Translations under genes and position numbers: made by a program
In this document: piece by piece, positions 37,359-46,472 of the stretch
How the letters are laid out: each line of letters begins with the position of its first letter
Numbering within the stretch: the first letter of the stretch is position 1
Notes under the pieces: generated by a model
Database searches by the model: none
Seen by the model: only the letters and a program-made list of their open reading frames with translations
What the model was told of the DNA's origin: nothing
Assembly (NCBI RefSeq): GCF_000764225.1
Contig: NZ_JQED01000005.1
Coordinates: 124,001 to 188,000 of the forward strand
From: Colwellia psychrerythraea
GTDB lineage: Bacteria; Pseudomonadota; Gammaproteobacteria; Enterobacterales; Alteromonadaceae
DNA length: 64,000 nt
Direction of reading: 5' to 3'

Positions 37359-38714
37359 TTATTTCACTGTTGGCAAATAGCACCGAATAGTAAGGCCTTC
37401 TTGCAATATGGACTCTGCAGTTATTCGACCGTTCATTTGCTCAACATTGTACTTCATAATAGCCATTCCTAAACCGTATCCCTCTATTTCTGTAGTGGTA
37501 TCATTATTTGCACGGTAAAAAGGTTCAAATATTTGCACTAGCTCAACTTCGGATAAGCCTGGACCATTATCACTGACTTCTATGACTACCTGGTCTTTAT
37601 CTAGCAAAATATTTACCTCAATTTTACAGCTACCTCCTGCATATTTAAGTGCATTATTAAGCGCATTTTGTAACACTCCAGCGAATAAGTCGCATTCGAC
37701 AAGGGCAACTATATCTGAACGTTGAGTTACAAGCTTAATTTCTTGTGTTGATTTAGCTTGCAAAATTGATTCATTAATAACCTTAGTTACAATGGGCATA
37801 AGTAAAGTTCGCTGTAGTTTTACCGAGTAGTTTTGATTATCTAATCGACTAAAATCTAAAATTTTCTGAATTAGATGGTTCATTTCATTGGCATCATCTT
37901 CTATTTGAAGGAAATATTTTACTTGTTCAGGTTGCAATCGCGTTTTTAACAGATGAATAGCAAGATTTTGTCTGGTTAATGGTGTTCTAAGCTCATGAGA
38001 TATATTACGAAGTAGATTTTTATGGCTCATGACTAACTTCTCTATTTGCCCTGCCATATGATCAAAATCGTTTGCTAAATCATTAAACTCTTTTATATTG
38101 CTATTAAGTGTATTTGGAGCACGAACAGATAAGTTTCCAGAAGCTAATTGATGGCTGATACTCTGTAAATGCTTAAGAGGTCGTTGAAGGTGCTTTGCAA
38201 ATAACCAAGACACAATGGCAAGAAAAATAGCAGACACACATAAGCGTACTGTCCATAAATAATATTTTGCCCGCTCAGCAGGGTGCAGTTGCCAAGGTAA
38301 TTGAACCATAAGATGTAAACCTGATGACAAGTGAATCATTATCATAGGTTTACTGACCCGGTTATTCATCGGTTTATGAAGTTGATGACTAAAAGACATT
38401 TTAGATTTTATATAAGGATGTATGGCATTATTAGTCACACTTTGATTGTTATCATCAACCACATAAAGTGTATATTTTTGAGTCTTTTCCCATACTTTCA
38501 AACCAGACGTATCATTGATTGAAATATACTGCTCAGCTTCTTTTGCTAGGGTTTTAAATTCTCTTTGCAGTTCATCAGGTAAGGTCAATAGGTCATCTAA
38601 CAACATCGATTCAATTATTGTTGACAGGGTAAATATAATTAAAAAAATACTGCTTAAGTAAAAAAAAAGCTTTTGTGTTATAGCCAAATTATCAAAATTT
38701 TCTGTTATTTTCAT
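37359..38714 (-). CDS. Sensor histidine kinase, iron-locus two-component system
   Basis: Membrane sensor of 451 residues. TM1 is near 17-36, a periplasmic domain of about 115 residues follows, TM2 is near 152-173, HAMP near 174-228, then the dimerisation domain with the phospho-acceptor His240 (ISHELRTPLTRQN). The ATPase domain has an N-box (NALKYAG), G1 (DNGPGLS) and G2 (GYGLGMAI). It is CpxA/PfeS-like in plan. It lies 9 bp after the response regulator in one operon, divergent from the TonB-dependent receptor. The Fur-like site before the operon suggests iron control, so the sensor may respond to iron or a siderophore. The ligand is unknown. Confidence 0.93.
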   Translation of the reverse strand: MKITENFDNLAITQKLFFYLSSIFLIIFTLSTIIESMLLDDLLTLPDELQREFKTLAKEAEQYISINDTSGLKVWEKTQKYTLYVVDDNNQSVTNNAIHPYIKSKMSFSHQLHKPMNNRVSKPMIMIHLSSGLHLMVQLPWQLHPAERAKYYLWTVRLCVSAIFLAIVSWLFAKHLQRPLKHLQSISHQLASGNLSVRAPNTLNSNIKEFNDLANDFDHMAGQIEKLVMSHKNLLRNISHELRTPLTRQNLAIHLLKTRLQPEQVKYFLQIEDDANEMNHLIQKILDFSRLDNQNYSVKLQRTLLMPIVTKVINESILQAKSTQEIKLVTQRSDIVALVECDLFAGVLQNALNNALKYAGGSCKIEVNILLDKDQVVIEVSDNGPGLSEVELVQIFEPFYRANNDTTTEIEGYGLGMAIMKYNVEQMNGRITAESILQEGLTIRCYLPTVK

Positions 38715-38723
38715 AAAATTAAT

Positions 38724-39383
38724 TTATTGATTAGAAACAAAGACATAGCCTACATTTCTCACAGTTAAAATAACATCTTTAGAAAAACTAGCTTGTGTCA
38801 ATTTTCGGCGGATATTACTGATGTGCATATCTAAATTTCGATCAAATTCACAAAAATCACGGTGTAAAACGTTAATTTGTAACTCTGCTTTTGATACCGG
38901 CTTTTCTTTGCGTAACATAAGGTAGTTAACCAGCTCACTCTCGGTATTGGTAAAAGGGAGTGAACAGATAGCCTGCTCATATTCATTTTCTGGTGTAGTA
39001 TGTTTGTAGCGTGTTCGCTCTAATGACACCCTTCTTAAGATAGCTTTCATGCGTATTAATAACTCTGGAACACTAAAGGGTTTAGGTAAATATTGATCTG
39101 CGCCCGCGGCAAAACTATCTATTTTAGAGGATTCATCATCCAATGCTGTCAGCATTAAAATAGGCGTTGAAAACCGCTTACAAACTTGTCGAGCAGTTTG
39201 TATACCATTAAGTTTTGGCATCATGACATCAAGCAACACTAAATCGATACTGGCTCGACTTAAAATTTCTAGCGCTCTTTCACCGTCATTAGCAATATAG
39301 ACTTGATAAGACTCTTCTTTTAAAACGGTTTCTAAAAGTTTACATATACGCAGATCATCATCTGCGACGAGTACCGAAGGCAT
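38724..39383 (-). CDS. OmpR-family response regulator
   Basis: 219 residues: receiver domain with acidic residues DDD at 8-10, phospho-acceptor Asp52 (VLLDVMMPKLNG) and Lys in LPKPF, then an OmpR/PhoB winged-helix domain (FDRNLDMHISNIRRKL). First gene of the kinase operon. A Fur-box-like sequence lies 19-37 bp upstream of its start codon. Probable target: the adjacent receptor gene, whose promoter region contains a perfect inverted repeat. Related arrangements such as PfrR/PfeR regulate siderophore receptors. Confidence 0.93.
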   Translation of the reverse strand: MPSVLVADDDLRICKLLETVLKEESYQVYIANDGERALEILSRASIDLVLLDVMMPKLNGIQTARQVCKRFSTPILMLTALDDESSKIDSFAAGADQYLPKPFSVPELLIRMKAILRRVSLERTRYKHTTPENEYEQAICSLPFTNTESELVNYLMLRKEKPVSKAELQINVLHRDFCEFDRNLDMHISNIRRKLTQASFSKDVILTVRNVGYVFVSNQ

Positions 39384-39401
39384 AACAATTAAAACTCAAA
39401 T

Positions 39402-39420
39402 AAAAATAATTACCATTATC
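39402..39420 (-). promoter_or_regulatory. Fur-box-like site before the two-component operon
   Basis: On the minus strand the 19 bases GATAATGGTAATTATTTTT match the classical Fur box (GATAATGATAATCATTATC) at 15 of 19 positions. The site lies between 19 and 37 bp upstream of the response-regulator start. Confidence 0.6.
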
Positions 39421-39499
39421 ACTTCGATCAAAGCGTAATTGCAAGTAAATTTCAGTGTGTTTTTCCCTTGAACACTATCATCACCTCTTAGTTTTTAAT

Positions 39500-39530
39500 C
39501 TTTACATTACAATTGTAAAGTTTGTAAATT
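39500..39530 (+). promoter_or_regulatory. Receptor promoter with inverted repeat
   Basis: CTTTACA-N7-TGTAAAG (39500-39520) is a perfect inverted repeat. TTTACA (39501-39506) and TAAATT (39525-39530) could be the -35 and -10 boxes with an 18-bp spacer. TGTAAA also recurs at 39514 and 39523 as a direct repeat. The position suits binding by the divergently encoded OmpR-type regulator; that is inference. Confidence 0.45.
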
Positions 39531-39538
39531 TAATGCAC

Positions 39539-39555
39539 ATGATAATTATTATCAT
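39539..39555 (+). promoter_or_regulatory. Fur box before the TonB-dependent receptor
   Basis: ATGATAAT-T-ATTATCAT is a perfect 8+1+8 palindrome and includes the full 7-1-7 Fur motif TGATAATNATTATCA. It lies just downstream of the likely -10, where bound Fur would block transcription. Confidence 0.85.
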
Positions 39556-39601
39556 TTAGAATCCGCGCAATTTCAAAATCATAGTCTAAGAGGACGTTAA
39601 A

Positions 39602-41644
39602 ATGAAAATGCGCTATTTATCATTAATTATCGCCGCATCATTGAGTAATCAATTATTAGCGAACGATATTCAAGAATTAGAAACAACAGAAGTTACAGCT
39701 CAAAAAAAGAGTCAGTATAAAGTTTCATCTGACGAATTACTTGCTGAGCAGGTTAATGATATCAAAGGTATTTTCAAAAAAATTGCGGCTGTAGAAGTGA
39801 GCAATAGTGTACGTTATAGCCAAAAAACTTATATTCGTGGTGTGGAAGAACATTCAGCCAACGTCACTATAGATGGCGCACGTCAAGATGGGCAAATGTT
39901 CCATCATGCAGGCAACCAAATGGTTGACCCTACCATGTTAAAGAGCGTTTCTGTTGAACTAGGGGCCTCATCTGTACTGAGTGGTTATGGGGCAAATGTA
40001 GGTGCAATTAAGTATGAAACGTTAGATCCCAAAGATATGTTAGCACCTTCGCAACAATTTGGTTTTAAAACCTCAGCAGCGATGGATACGGCAACAGAGT
40101 TCAAACAGGTAAACATGAGTGGTTACGGCATGTTAACGAATCAATTGAGCGCGTTAGCAACGCTTAATTGGAATGAGTCGGGTGACATTGAAACACCAGA
40201 TAAAGATCCTATTGTCAATAAACATAGTGAATTAAAAAGTGGCTTAATAAAGCTCGTTTATGATTTTAGTGACATTGAGCAGATAGATTTTTCTGCACAA
40301 CGTTATGAAGATAGCGGTCATAGAGCTTTATCAGGCGAAAAACCAGGGGCAACCACAATTGAGGAAGCACTCGGTTTTAATGGTTATGAGCGAGATACCT
40401 ACACGGTGAATTACCATAACAACAGTGATAATCCACTGTTAAACCTTGCCGTAGATGCATACTTTAATGAAAAGAGAATGGTTAGAAGTGGCTCATCCGG
40501 AACAAATTGGTACCGTGATAGTGAAGGAGAGTGGCATAAAGATGGCACTGCAACTAATCCAGCAAGAGATTATTCTTATAAAACTATTGGTTTAAATATC
40601 CGTAATACTTTTATTCTAAATGATATTGCCTGGACCGCGGGTATTGAAAGTTTTAAATCAGAACAAGCAATTGATACTGCGGGATTAAAAGAGATCACCA
40701 CAGCTGAAGGCACTAAAAAGTCTGAAGATATTTCTGTAAGCCATGGCCCAGAGTCATCGTTAATTGGTACCTATATTCAAGGTGAATTTGAATTTGGTTC
40801 ATTGACCATTATCCCAGGTATTCGCTATGACTCCTACAAACTAAGTGGTGCTTATGATAGTTCATTTGATCAATTTTCACCTAAATTGACTGTTGATTGG
40901 CAAGCCAATGAAGACCTTATTTTAAAAGCTGGCTATGGTCGTATTTTCAAAGGTCCTGGTTTACCTGAAACTCTCATGATTACTGAAGGCATGAAACAGT
41001 CTGCAGATGCAAAAGCTGAAACGGGTAATCATATTGAGTTCAATATTATTCAAGATTTACAACGTGCACTCAATGTTGATAGCGCGAGTACCTACATCAA
41101 TTTATATCAATACACTATTGATAACTCATATCATCCAACCAAAAATACTAGCTTAAATAGAAGCAGATTTGATCTCACGATGACAGGGGTTGAAGCAGGC
41201 TTCAATATTAGCCATCAAGATTTAACCGCCTATGTGAGTTATAGCTATAACACAGGTGAAAATGCGTATCCTGAGTACACCACAGATAATTACTATTCAG
41301 GTACCCATGTCGTCAGAGTGGGTGCTGACTACCAAGTTAATGATTCATTACTACTAGGTTGGGACAGCAATTTTTCTAGCAGCGCTAGTTTAAATAACAC
41401 CTCAAGTGATGATGGTACTTTGGTTACAGAAGAAATTAATAAAAGTGGCTTTGGCGTGACTAACTTCTGGCTCGATTATCAAGTCGCTGAAGTTGAAGGA
41501 TTATCTCTTAACTTAGCGGTTGAAAATGCCTTTGATAAAGCCTATCAAAACCACAATAGCTTTGGCATGTACTGGGGCAGCTCAACGTATAACGACAATG
41601 AAGTGGGTCGTAACTTCAAGTTTGCAGCTAGCTACCAGTTTTAG
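39602..41644 (+). CDS. TonB-dependent outer-membrane receptor, iron-regulated
   Basis: Outer-membrane gated porin of 680 residues for an iron compound. Signal peptide about 1-20, a TonB box near ETTEVTAQ (25-32), the plug domain (about 40-150, with IRGVEEHSANVTIDGARQDG), and a beta-barrel ending in the terminal aromatic pattern of outer-membrane proteins (FAASYQF). The plug resembles the haemoglobin/transferrin receptor group, but the haem motifs FRAP and NPNL are degraded: FKGP is seen and no NPNL. So haem is not assured; a ferric chelate is equally possible. The Fur box upstream supports an iron role. A terminator separates it from the TonB operon that follows. Confidence 0.92.
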   Translation: MKMRYLSLIIAASLSNQLLANDIQELETTEVTAQKKSQYKVSSDELLAEQVNDIKGIFKKIAAVEVSNSVRYSQKTYIRGVEEHSANVTIDGARQDGQMFHHAGNQMVDPTMLKSVSVELGASSVLSGYGANVGAIKYETLDPKDMLAPSQQFGFKTSAAMDTATEFKQVNMSGYGMLTNQLSALATLNWNESGDIETPDKDPIVNKHSELKSGLIKLVYDFSDIEQIDFSAQRYEDSGHRALSGEKPGATTIEEALGFNGYERDTYTVNYHNNSDNPLLNLAVDAYFNEKRMVRSGSSGTNWYRDSEGEWHKDGTATNPARDYSYKTIGLNIRNTFILNDIAWTAGIESFKSEQAIDTAGLKEITTAEGTKKSEDISVSHGPESSLIGTYIQGEFEFGSLTIIPGIRYDSYKLSGAYDSSFDQFSPKLTVDWQANEDLILKAGYGRIFKGPGLPETLMITEGMKQSADAKAETGNHIEFNIIQDLQRALNVDSASTYINLYQYTIDNSYHPTKNTSLNRSRFDLTMTGVEAGFNISHQDLTAYVSYSYNTGENAYPEYTTDNYYSGTHVVRVGADYQVNDSLLLGWDSNFSSSASLNNTSSDDGTLVTEEINKSGFGVTNFWLDYQVAEVEGLSLNLAVENAFDKAYQNHNSFGMYWGSSTYNDNEVGRNFKFAASYQF

Positions 41645-41666
41645 TTAAGTCATTCTATTAATGTAT

Positions 41667-41703
41667 AAAAGTAGGTGATTTATTAACATCAGCTACTTTT
41701 TTG
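41667..41703 (+). terminator. Intrinsic terminator between the receptor and the TonB operon
   Basis: AAAAGTAG (41667-41674) pairs with CTACTTTT (41693-41700); four more inner pairs follow after one mismatch, and the run continues into TTTTTT. The next gene begins about 12 bp later, so partial read-through may supply the TonB operon. Confidence 0.75.
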
Positions 41704-41715
41704 ATGGTAAAACCA

Positions 41716-42471
41716 ATGAATAAGATATCTCGAGTATTTCTAAACTTTACTACGATAGCTATTTTGCTGTTATGTTCAGTTAATGTAGTTGCGCAAAATA
41801 ATGTTGATCAATTGACTAAGCAATGGCTTGAGCTGGACAAGTCAGCCAATCAACTTAATCAAAATTGGCAACAAGAAAAGCAGCAATTAACACTTCGAGT
41901 ATCTTTATTATCACACCAAAACAAGAATTTGCGTGAGAAGATCAATAATACCAATAATCAAAAAGATCTAGTTAATCAACAACGACAAGATATTTTGACT
42001 CAACAAACATTGATCGAACGAAAGGTAGCACAATATCGCCAAGCGTTACCTAACATACTCGATAAATTACAACAATTAATGAGTAGTTTACCGCCTTACT
42101 TAGTCCAACAACTCTCCCCTGAGTTGACTAATGCAACAACGCAAAAAGAACTAACAGGTAAATATCAAGCCATTGCTAATCTCGTCAAGCAAGTCGCTAA
42201 AAACAGTGAACTCATTCACGTTAAGCAGGGCATTATTCAACTCGATAATAAAAAATTGTTGACCAAACAATTGTATTTTGGTCATGACCAAGCATGGTTT
42301 GTCACGCAAGATAATAGTCGAGCGGGGGTTGGATTTCGAAGAAATAAACACTGGTTTTGGCAAGAAGAGGCTCAATACGCAAGTAATATTCGTCAAGCAA
42401 TTAATCATGCACAAAACCAAATGCCAGGCCCGTTGTTAAACTTACCAACCTACTTGGATGCTAACGAATGA
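41716..42471 (+). CDS. DUF3450 periplasmic coiled-coil protein of the TonB2 system
   Basis: 251 residues from the ATG at 41716; an ATG at 41704 is also possible. A signal peptide (near 1-25) is followed by a long Gln/Asn-rich coiled coil (about 30-110) and a globular C-terminal part with GHDQAWFVTQDN and GVGFRRNKHWFWQ. This is the DUF3450 family. In Vibrio a DUF3450 gene precedes ttpC, exbB2, exbD2 and tonB2, and this operon has the same order. Its exact role is not settled to my knowledge. It overlaps ttpC by ATGA. Confidence 0.85.
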   Translation: MNKISRVFLNFTTIAILLLCSVNVVAQNNVDQLTKQWLELDKSANQLNQNWQQEKQQLTLRVSLLSHQNKNLREKINNTNNQKDLVNQQRQDILTQQTLIERKVAQYRQALPNILDKLQQLMSSLPPYLVQQLSPELTNATTQKELTGKYQAIANLVKQVAKNSELIHVKQGIIQLDNKKLLTKQLYFGHDQAWFVTQDNSRAGVGFRRNKHWFWQEEAQYASNIRQAINHAQNQMPGPLLNLPTYLDANE

Positions 42472-43739
42472 AAGCTTTCTTAACACTACTTTTCACGATA
42501 CTTTTCACTTTGCCATTTTTGGTTAAAGCAGATATTAGTTCGGTAGAAGCTGAATTAGTAAAAGAAGTGAAGCATGCCAATGCCTTTTATCAGCAACAGA
42601 CAAAAAAAATAGCCAAAGAGCGACGTCACCTGCTTAAGCAACTTGCAACCCAAGAACAGCAGCTAAAAACACTGAGTGTTGAAGCAGCCTTAATTACTCG
42701 GGCCAAAGATGAACAAAACCTTAGCGTCGAAAAATTACAGCAGCGTTTACAAACATGGCAACAGCAACAAAATTATCTAGAACATTTATTCGCTGGCATT
42801 GATGCTGAAAATCCTATTTTATCCGTTAAACAGTTAAGTGAGCGCATTAATGAACAAGGTCATTTCAATGCAGTTCACCCTATAACTATCGCCCTAGAAA
42901 ATGGACAGATGAGCAGTGGAAAAATGCTCACGATTGGCCCCGCCCATCTATTCATAAATAATGACCATACGCTAGGAGGTTTGATCAACCAGGTCGAACA
43001 GCAATGGCAATTGGCACTGGCGTATGACACTTCACAATTAACAGCACTTAACGATGTGTTACAAAACAAACACGGCTTAATAGCTTTTGATGCAACCAAT
43101 AACCGTAGTGTCGTATTGAGTCAGCACCAGGAAAGTATCACTGAACATCTGCATAAAGGTGGTCTTTGGGTTGTTCCTATCTTAGCTTTTGCTGTATTAG
43201 CCGCTATCATTTCGGTAATTAAAGCGATCAGCCTTATGCGCTTACCTGCGCTAAGTTTGCTATCAGATAAACCGATGGGGAAACACCAAAAAGCATTATT
43301 TGCTATCTCTAAGAAATATCACAATGCAGAGCGTGACGATTTATTATTTGATCAATTAATGCAGACAAAGCGTATAGTTGAAAGAGGCTTAAGTACCATT
43401 GCAGTTACCGCATCCGTTGCGCCACTATTGGGTTTATTGGGTACGGTAAGTGGCATGATCCAAACATTTAAGCTAATGACATTATTTGGCGCTGGTGATG
43501 CAAATGCCGTTTCGGGCGGCATATCAGAGTCATTAGTTACCACTGAGCTTGGACTAATCGTTGCTATACCGGCTCTAGTAGCACATGCAATTATGTCTCG
43601 TCGCTGTCATCATTATATGAGTGAACTTGAGTCATATGCCGTCAAAGTGTCACAGGATCCGCGCACAGTAGAAAAAGTTCAAGAGCAATCAACATCGCAA
43701 AAATCAACAACTGTGCATGAGGTAACTCATGTTGCTTAA
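42468..43739 (+). CDS. ttpC: TtpC-like MotA/TolQ/ExbB-family protein with periplasmic extension
   Basis: 423 residues. The protein has a signal peptide (about 1-22), a coiled-coil periplasmic domain of about 200 residues, and then a C-terminal MotA/TolQ/ExbB proton-channel domain with three TM helices (near 225-250, 305-335, 355-375), including SVAPLLGLLGTVSGMI. This is the architecture of Vibrio TtpC, which is needed by the TonB2 but not the TonB1 system. It overlaps both neighbours, so the operon is translationally coupled. Confidence 0.9.
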   Translation: MKAFLTLLFTILFTLPFLVKADISSVEAELVKEVKHANAFYQQQTKKIAKERRHLLKQLATQEQQLKTLSVEAALITRAKDEQNLSVEKLQQRLQTWQQQQNYLEHLFAGIDAENPILSVKQLSERINEQGHFNAVHPITIALENGQMSSGKMLTIGPAHLFINNDHTLGGLINQVEQQWQLALAYDTSQLTALNDVLQNKHGLIAFDATNNRSVVLSQHQESITEHLHKGGLWVVPILAFAVLAAIISVIKAISLMRLPALSLLSDKPMGKHQKALFAISKKYHNAERDDLLFDQLMQTKRIVERGLSTIAVTASVAPLLGLLGTVSGMIQTFKLMTLFGAGDANAVSGGISESLVTTELGLIVAIPALVAHAIMSRRCHHYMSELESYAVKVSQDPRTVEKVQEQSTSQKSTTVHEVTHVA

Positions 43740-44121
43740 TGCTTGGTTGCCAGAAGAATTAATCACCGGAGGTACCGTTCTTTGGTTGATTATTGCCTTA
43801 GCTTTATTTTGCTATAGCCTACTATTTGAAGCCTTCTATTGTTGTTATACAAATATCCGCTTATCTTGGCTAAAAAGTTGGCTAAAACCATTGCATGCAC
43901 TAGTTAGTGCGCTGCCATTACTCGGGTTATTGGGCACAATAATTGGTTTACTTGATACTTTTTCAGTACTAAGTCACAACAGCTCAATGTCAATCAGTGA
44001 TGCCATTAGCAAAGCCTTATTGACGACGCAAGCTGGTTTACTCGTATCTATTCCTGCAATGGTTATGTTGTGGAAACTTCAAACCATGGTTGAAAAAATG
44101 GATGATAATCATGCGTCCTAA
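43729..44121 (+). CDS. exbB: ExbB-family proton channel subunit
   Basis: 130 residues, three TM helices (about 12-32, 58-80, 95-115). The conserved TM2-TM3 core reads ALPLLGLLGTIIGLLDTF and ALLTTQAGLLVSIPAMV. This is the short ExbB2 form without a large cytoplasmic domain. With ExbD it uses the proton gradient to power TonB. The start overlaps ttpC by 11 bp and the end overlaps exbD by 11 bp. Confidence 0.93.
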   Translation: MLLNAWLPEELITGGTVLWLIIALALFCYSLLFEAFYCCYTNIRLSWLKSWLKPLHALVSALPLLGLLGTIIGLLDTFSVLSHNSSMSISDAISKALLTTQAGLLVSIPAMVMLWKLQTMVEKMDDNHAS

Positions 44122-44515
44122 TTTACAGCAACGAATTGATAATAAAGTGCAACAAATTGATTTGTCACCGTTGTTAGATGTGGTGTTTATTTTACTTATC
44201 TTTTTTATTGTCACCACAGTATTTGTCAAAGAAACCGGCGTAGAAGTCAAAAAACCTCAAGCAATGAGCGCTGCTGATTTAGAGAGGAAAAGTATATTAA
44301 TTGCCATTACCGAAGATGGCCGTGTTGTGTACGCAGGACAAGATATTGGCATTGCCGGTGTAAAGCCAACAGTCAGTCAATTACTCGCGCAAAGATCCAT
44401 GCCTGTTATTTTACAAGTCGATGAAAATGTGACCACTAAAACCTTAGTCGCTGTGATGGACGAGGCAAAAATTGCTGGTGCGACAAGCGTTAATTTAGCG
44501 ACATTGATGCAATGA
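44111..44515 (+). CDS. exbD: ExbD-family energy transducer subunit
   Basis: From the ATG at 44111 it has 134 residues. The single TM helix carries the essential Asp (DLSPLLDVVFILLIFFIV, near residues 17-34), and the periplasmic domain follows with ITEDGRVVYAGQDI. An in-frame ATG at 44102 is possible, but 44111 gives a GGAT ribosome binding site at good spacing. It overlaps tonB by ATGA. Confidence 0.93.
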   Translation: MRPNLQQRIDNKVQQIDLSPLLDVVFILLIFFIVTTVFVKETGVEVKKPQAMSAADLERKSILIAITEDGRVVYAGQDIGIAGVKPTVSQLLAQRSMPVILQVDENVTTKTLVAVMDEAKIAGATSVNLATLMQ

Positions 44516-45141
44516 TTAAAGTTAGGTTTATGCTCATTTCATTCATAATAATCATCGTATTAATGGCCTTATTAATTCTAAATAATCGCCGTAACGTATC
44601 AGCACCAGATCAACTTATGGTTCGGCCGCTTGACATAATCGCTGTATTACCACCACCACCGCCGCCAAAAAGCATGAGTAAAGTCACTTCATCACCCACC
44701 TTAAAGCTTGATTTAAGGTTTCAAGGTGACGGACCAAGTTTGAACTTAACTAAAGCTAACGTCACTTTAGCTAAACCAACACTTGATACCCCTAACTTAG
44801 ATAATTTAACACCTGATTTAAACGTGCAATCAACAATCTTTGACTGGAGTGGTTTTTCGTTAAAGGAGTTGGATCAACAACCCCGCTTGATGACTGCATT
44901 GCACATTGTATTTACTGACAAAATGCGCAGATCTGGTGTAAGAAAATTCAAAGTTAAATTGCATGTGCTTATTCTTAAAAGTGGCAAAGTGCATCTAAAA
45001 GGTATTAAAGAAAATCCGTACCCTGAGCTTAATCCTGCTATTAGAAAATTAACTAAAAAAGCAAGATTTAGTCCGCCCCAACGTCATGATAAAGCTGTCC
45101 AAGCAGAATTTATCTGGCCATTAGTGTTGAAAGAATCATGA
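44512..45141 (+). CDS. tonB: TonB2-type energy transducer
   Basis: 209 residues. An N-terminal TM helix (residues 4-23) is followed by a short proline run (LPPPPPPKS, near 45), a spacer of only about 75 residues, and a C-terminal TonB domain with KVKLHVLILKSGKV and ARFSPP ending in FIWPLVL. The short periplasmic spacer is typical of TonB2, which relies on TtpC. The Leu/Asn/Thr-rich middle (LTPDLN repeats) is unusual in composition. It overlaps the TPR gene by ATGA. Confidence 0.9.
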   Translation: MIKVRFMLISFIIIIVLMALLILNNRRNVSAPDQLMVRPLDIIAVLPPPPPPKSMSKVTSSPTLKLDLRFQGDGPSLNLTKANVTLAKPTLDTPNLDNLTPDLNVQSTIFDWSGFSLKELDQQPRLMTALHIVFTDKMRRSGVRKFKVKLHVLILKSGKVHLKGIKENPYPELNPAIRKLTKKARFSPPQRHDKAVQAEFIWPLVLKES

Positions 45142-46472
45142 AAAAATATTTATTGTTAATGTTGCTATTAATAAGCAGTTTTGTTGAAGCTAAATTACAG
45201 ATTAAGTTAACGCAACCCACGCTGTTATTACAGCAAATATCGGCCAATGATCTGGGTATTAAACCCGTACTTAATGAAGATGAACGTCAATATAATTTAG
45301 TTATTAGCCAAAAGCTTAAGGCAAAAAAATACCAATCTTTACTGAATGAACTCACCGATAAAGTCTCAGCTGAACACGCAAGTGCTGCAATGGCCTATTT
45401 AGTGGGGCAATTAGCCCTGCAGCAGAAAAAATATAAAATGGCACGGCGTTACTTTAAACAGGCGATTAAACAACAAACCAATTATGGCAAAGCCCACCAT
45501 GGTCTAGGCCTAGTAGAACTCAAGTTATCGTTATTTAGTGAAGCGAACAAAAACTTAAGTAGAGCATTACAATTAGGTATTAATGACCCCCAGCTTTATA
45601 GCTACCTAGGTTACGGTTATATACAAGCGAATAATTTTCATAGTGCGGTTGTTGCCTATCAACACGCCAAATTATTTAAGCCTAATGATGAACAGTTAAA
45701 TCAAGCATTACTTTATGCCTACAGCCAAGCAGGACAAAGTGAAGCTGCCTTAAGTCTGTTAACGCAAATGCTGATAGAGCAACCTAGCAAGTCAAGCCTA
45801 TGGTTGCATCGCGCGAACGCATTATTACAACGTAAAAACTACCCTCTGGTAATTGCTAGTCTAGAAACAGCATTACGTTTAGGCGAAAAAGGGAAAGAGA
45901 ATATTGCATTAACTGCACAACTGCAAATGCAATACGGTAGCATTGAGCGCGCTATTCAACTTTATCATCAAATTTGGCTACAACATGCTAACCCGCAATT
46001 AATATTGGATGCGATCGAGTATTTAGTCTCCATTGAACAGCTCAGCTCTGCCAAAAGTCTATTAAATAAAGTGACTTCAGCTAACGCCGTTACCAGCGAA
46101 CAACAGAGTCAGTTATCTTATTTGCAGGGTAAAATATCTCTACATCAAGGTGAACTAAGTGAGGCTGAAGCTGCCTTTGCACGAGCATTGAAACACAATA
46201 GTGTTAATGGTTATGCGTTATTAGCAGCTGCTCAGGTCAAGCGAAGCTTAGGCAAGAGCCATCAAGCACAAATGTTATTACTCAGAGCGAGTAGCATAAA
46301 TGACGTTAAGGTATCTGCGGTAACCGAACACGCTGATTTAATGATGTCACTGGGACGGTATGCTAAAGCGCTTGAGCTATTACAACAAGCATTAGCTTAT
46401 GCGCCCAATGAAAGCAGCATTTTTGAAAACGTACAAACATTGCAACGTTTAGTTAACCAGAGTGAAAGCTAA
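45138..46472 (+). CDS. Exported TPR-repeat protein of the TonB2 operon
   Basis: 444 residues: signal peptide (near 1-19), an N-terminal linker, then TPR repeats over most of the length (YGKAHHGLGLVELKLSLFSEA, and others near 150, 185, 220, 350 and 400). A TPR gene is the next gene after tonB2 in Vibrio too. It probably serves as an assembly scaffold in the periplasm. It abuts the PepSY gene with no gap. Confidence 0.88.
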   Translation: MKKYLLLMLLLISSFVEAKLQIKLTQPTLLLQQISANDLGIKPVLNEDERQYNLVISQKLKAKKYQSLLNELTDKVSAEHASAAMAYLVGQLALQQKKYKMARRYFKQAIKQQTNYGKAHHGLGLVELKLSLFSEANKNLSRALQLGINDPQLYSYLGYGYIQANNFHSAVVAYQHAKLFKPNDEQLNQALLYAYSQAGQSEAALSLLTQMLIEQPSKSSLWLHRANALLQRKNYPLVIASLETALRLGEKGKENIALTAQLQMQYGSIERAIQLYHQIWLQHANPQLILDAIEYLVSIEQLSSAKSLLNKVTSANAVTSEQQSQLSYLQGKISLHQGELSEAEAAFARALKHNSVNGYALLAAAQVKRSLGKSHQAQMLLLRASSINDVKVSAVTEHADLMMSLGRYAKALELLQQALAYAPNESSIFENVQTLQRLVNQSES

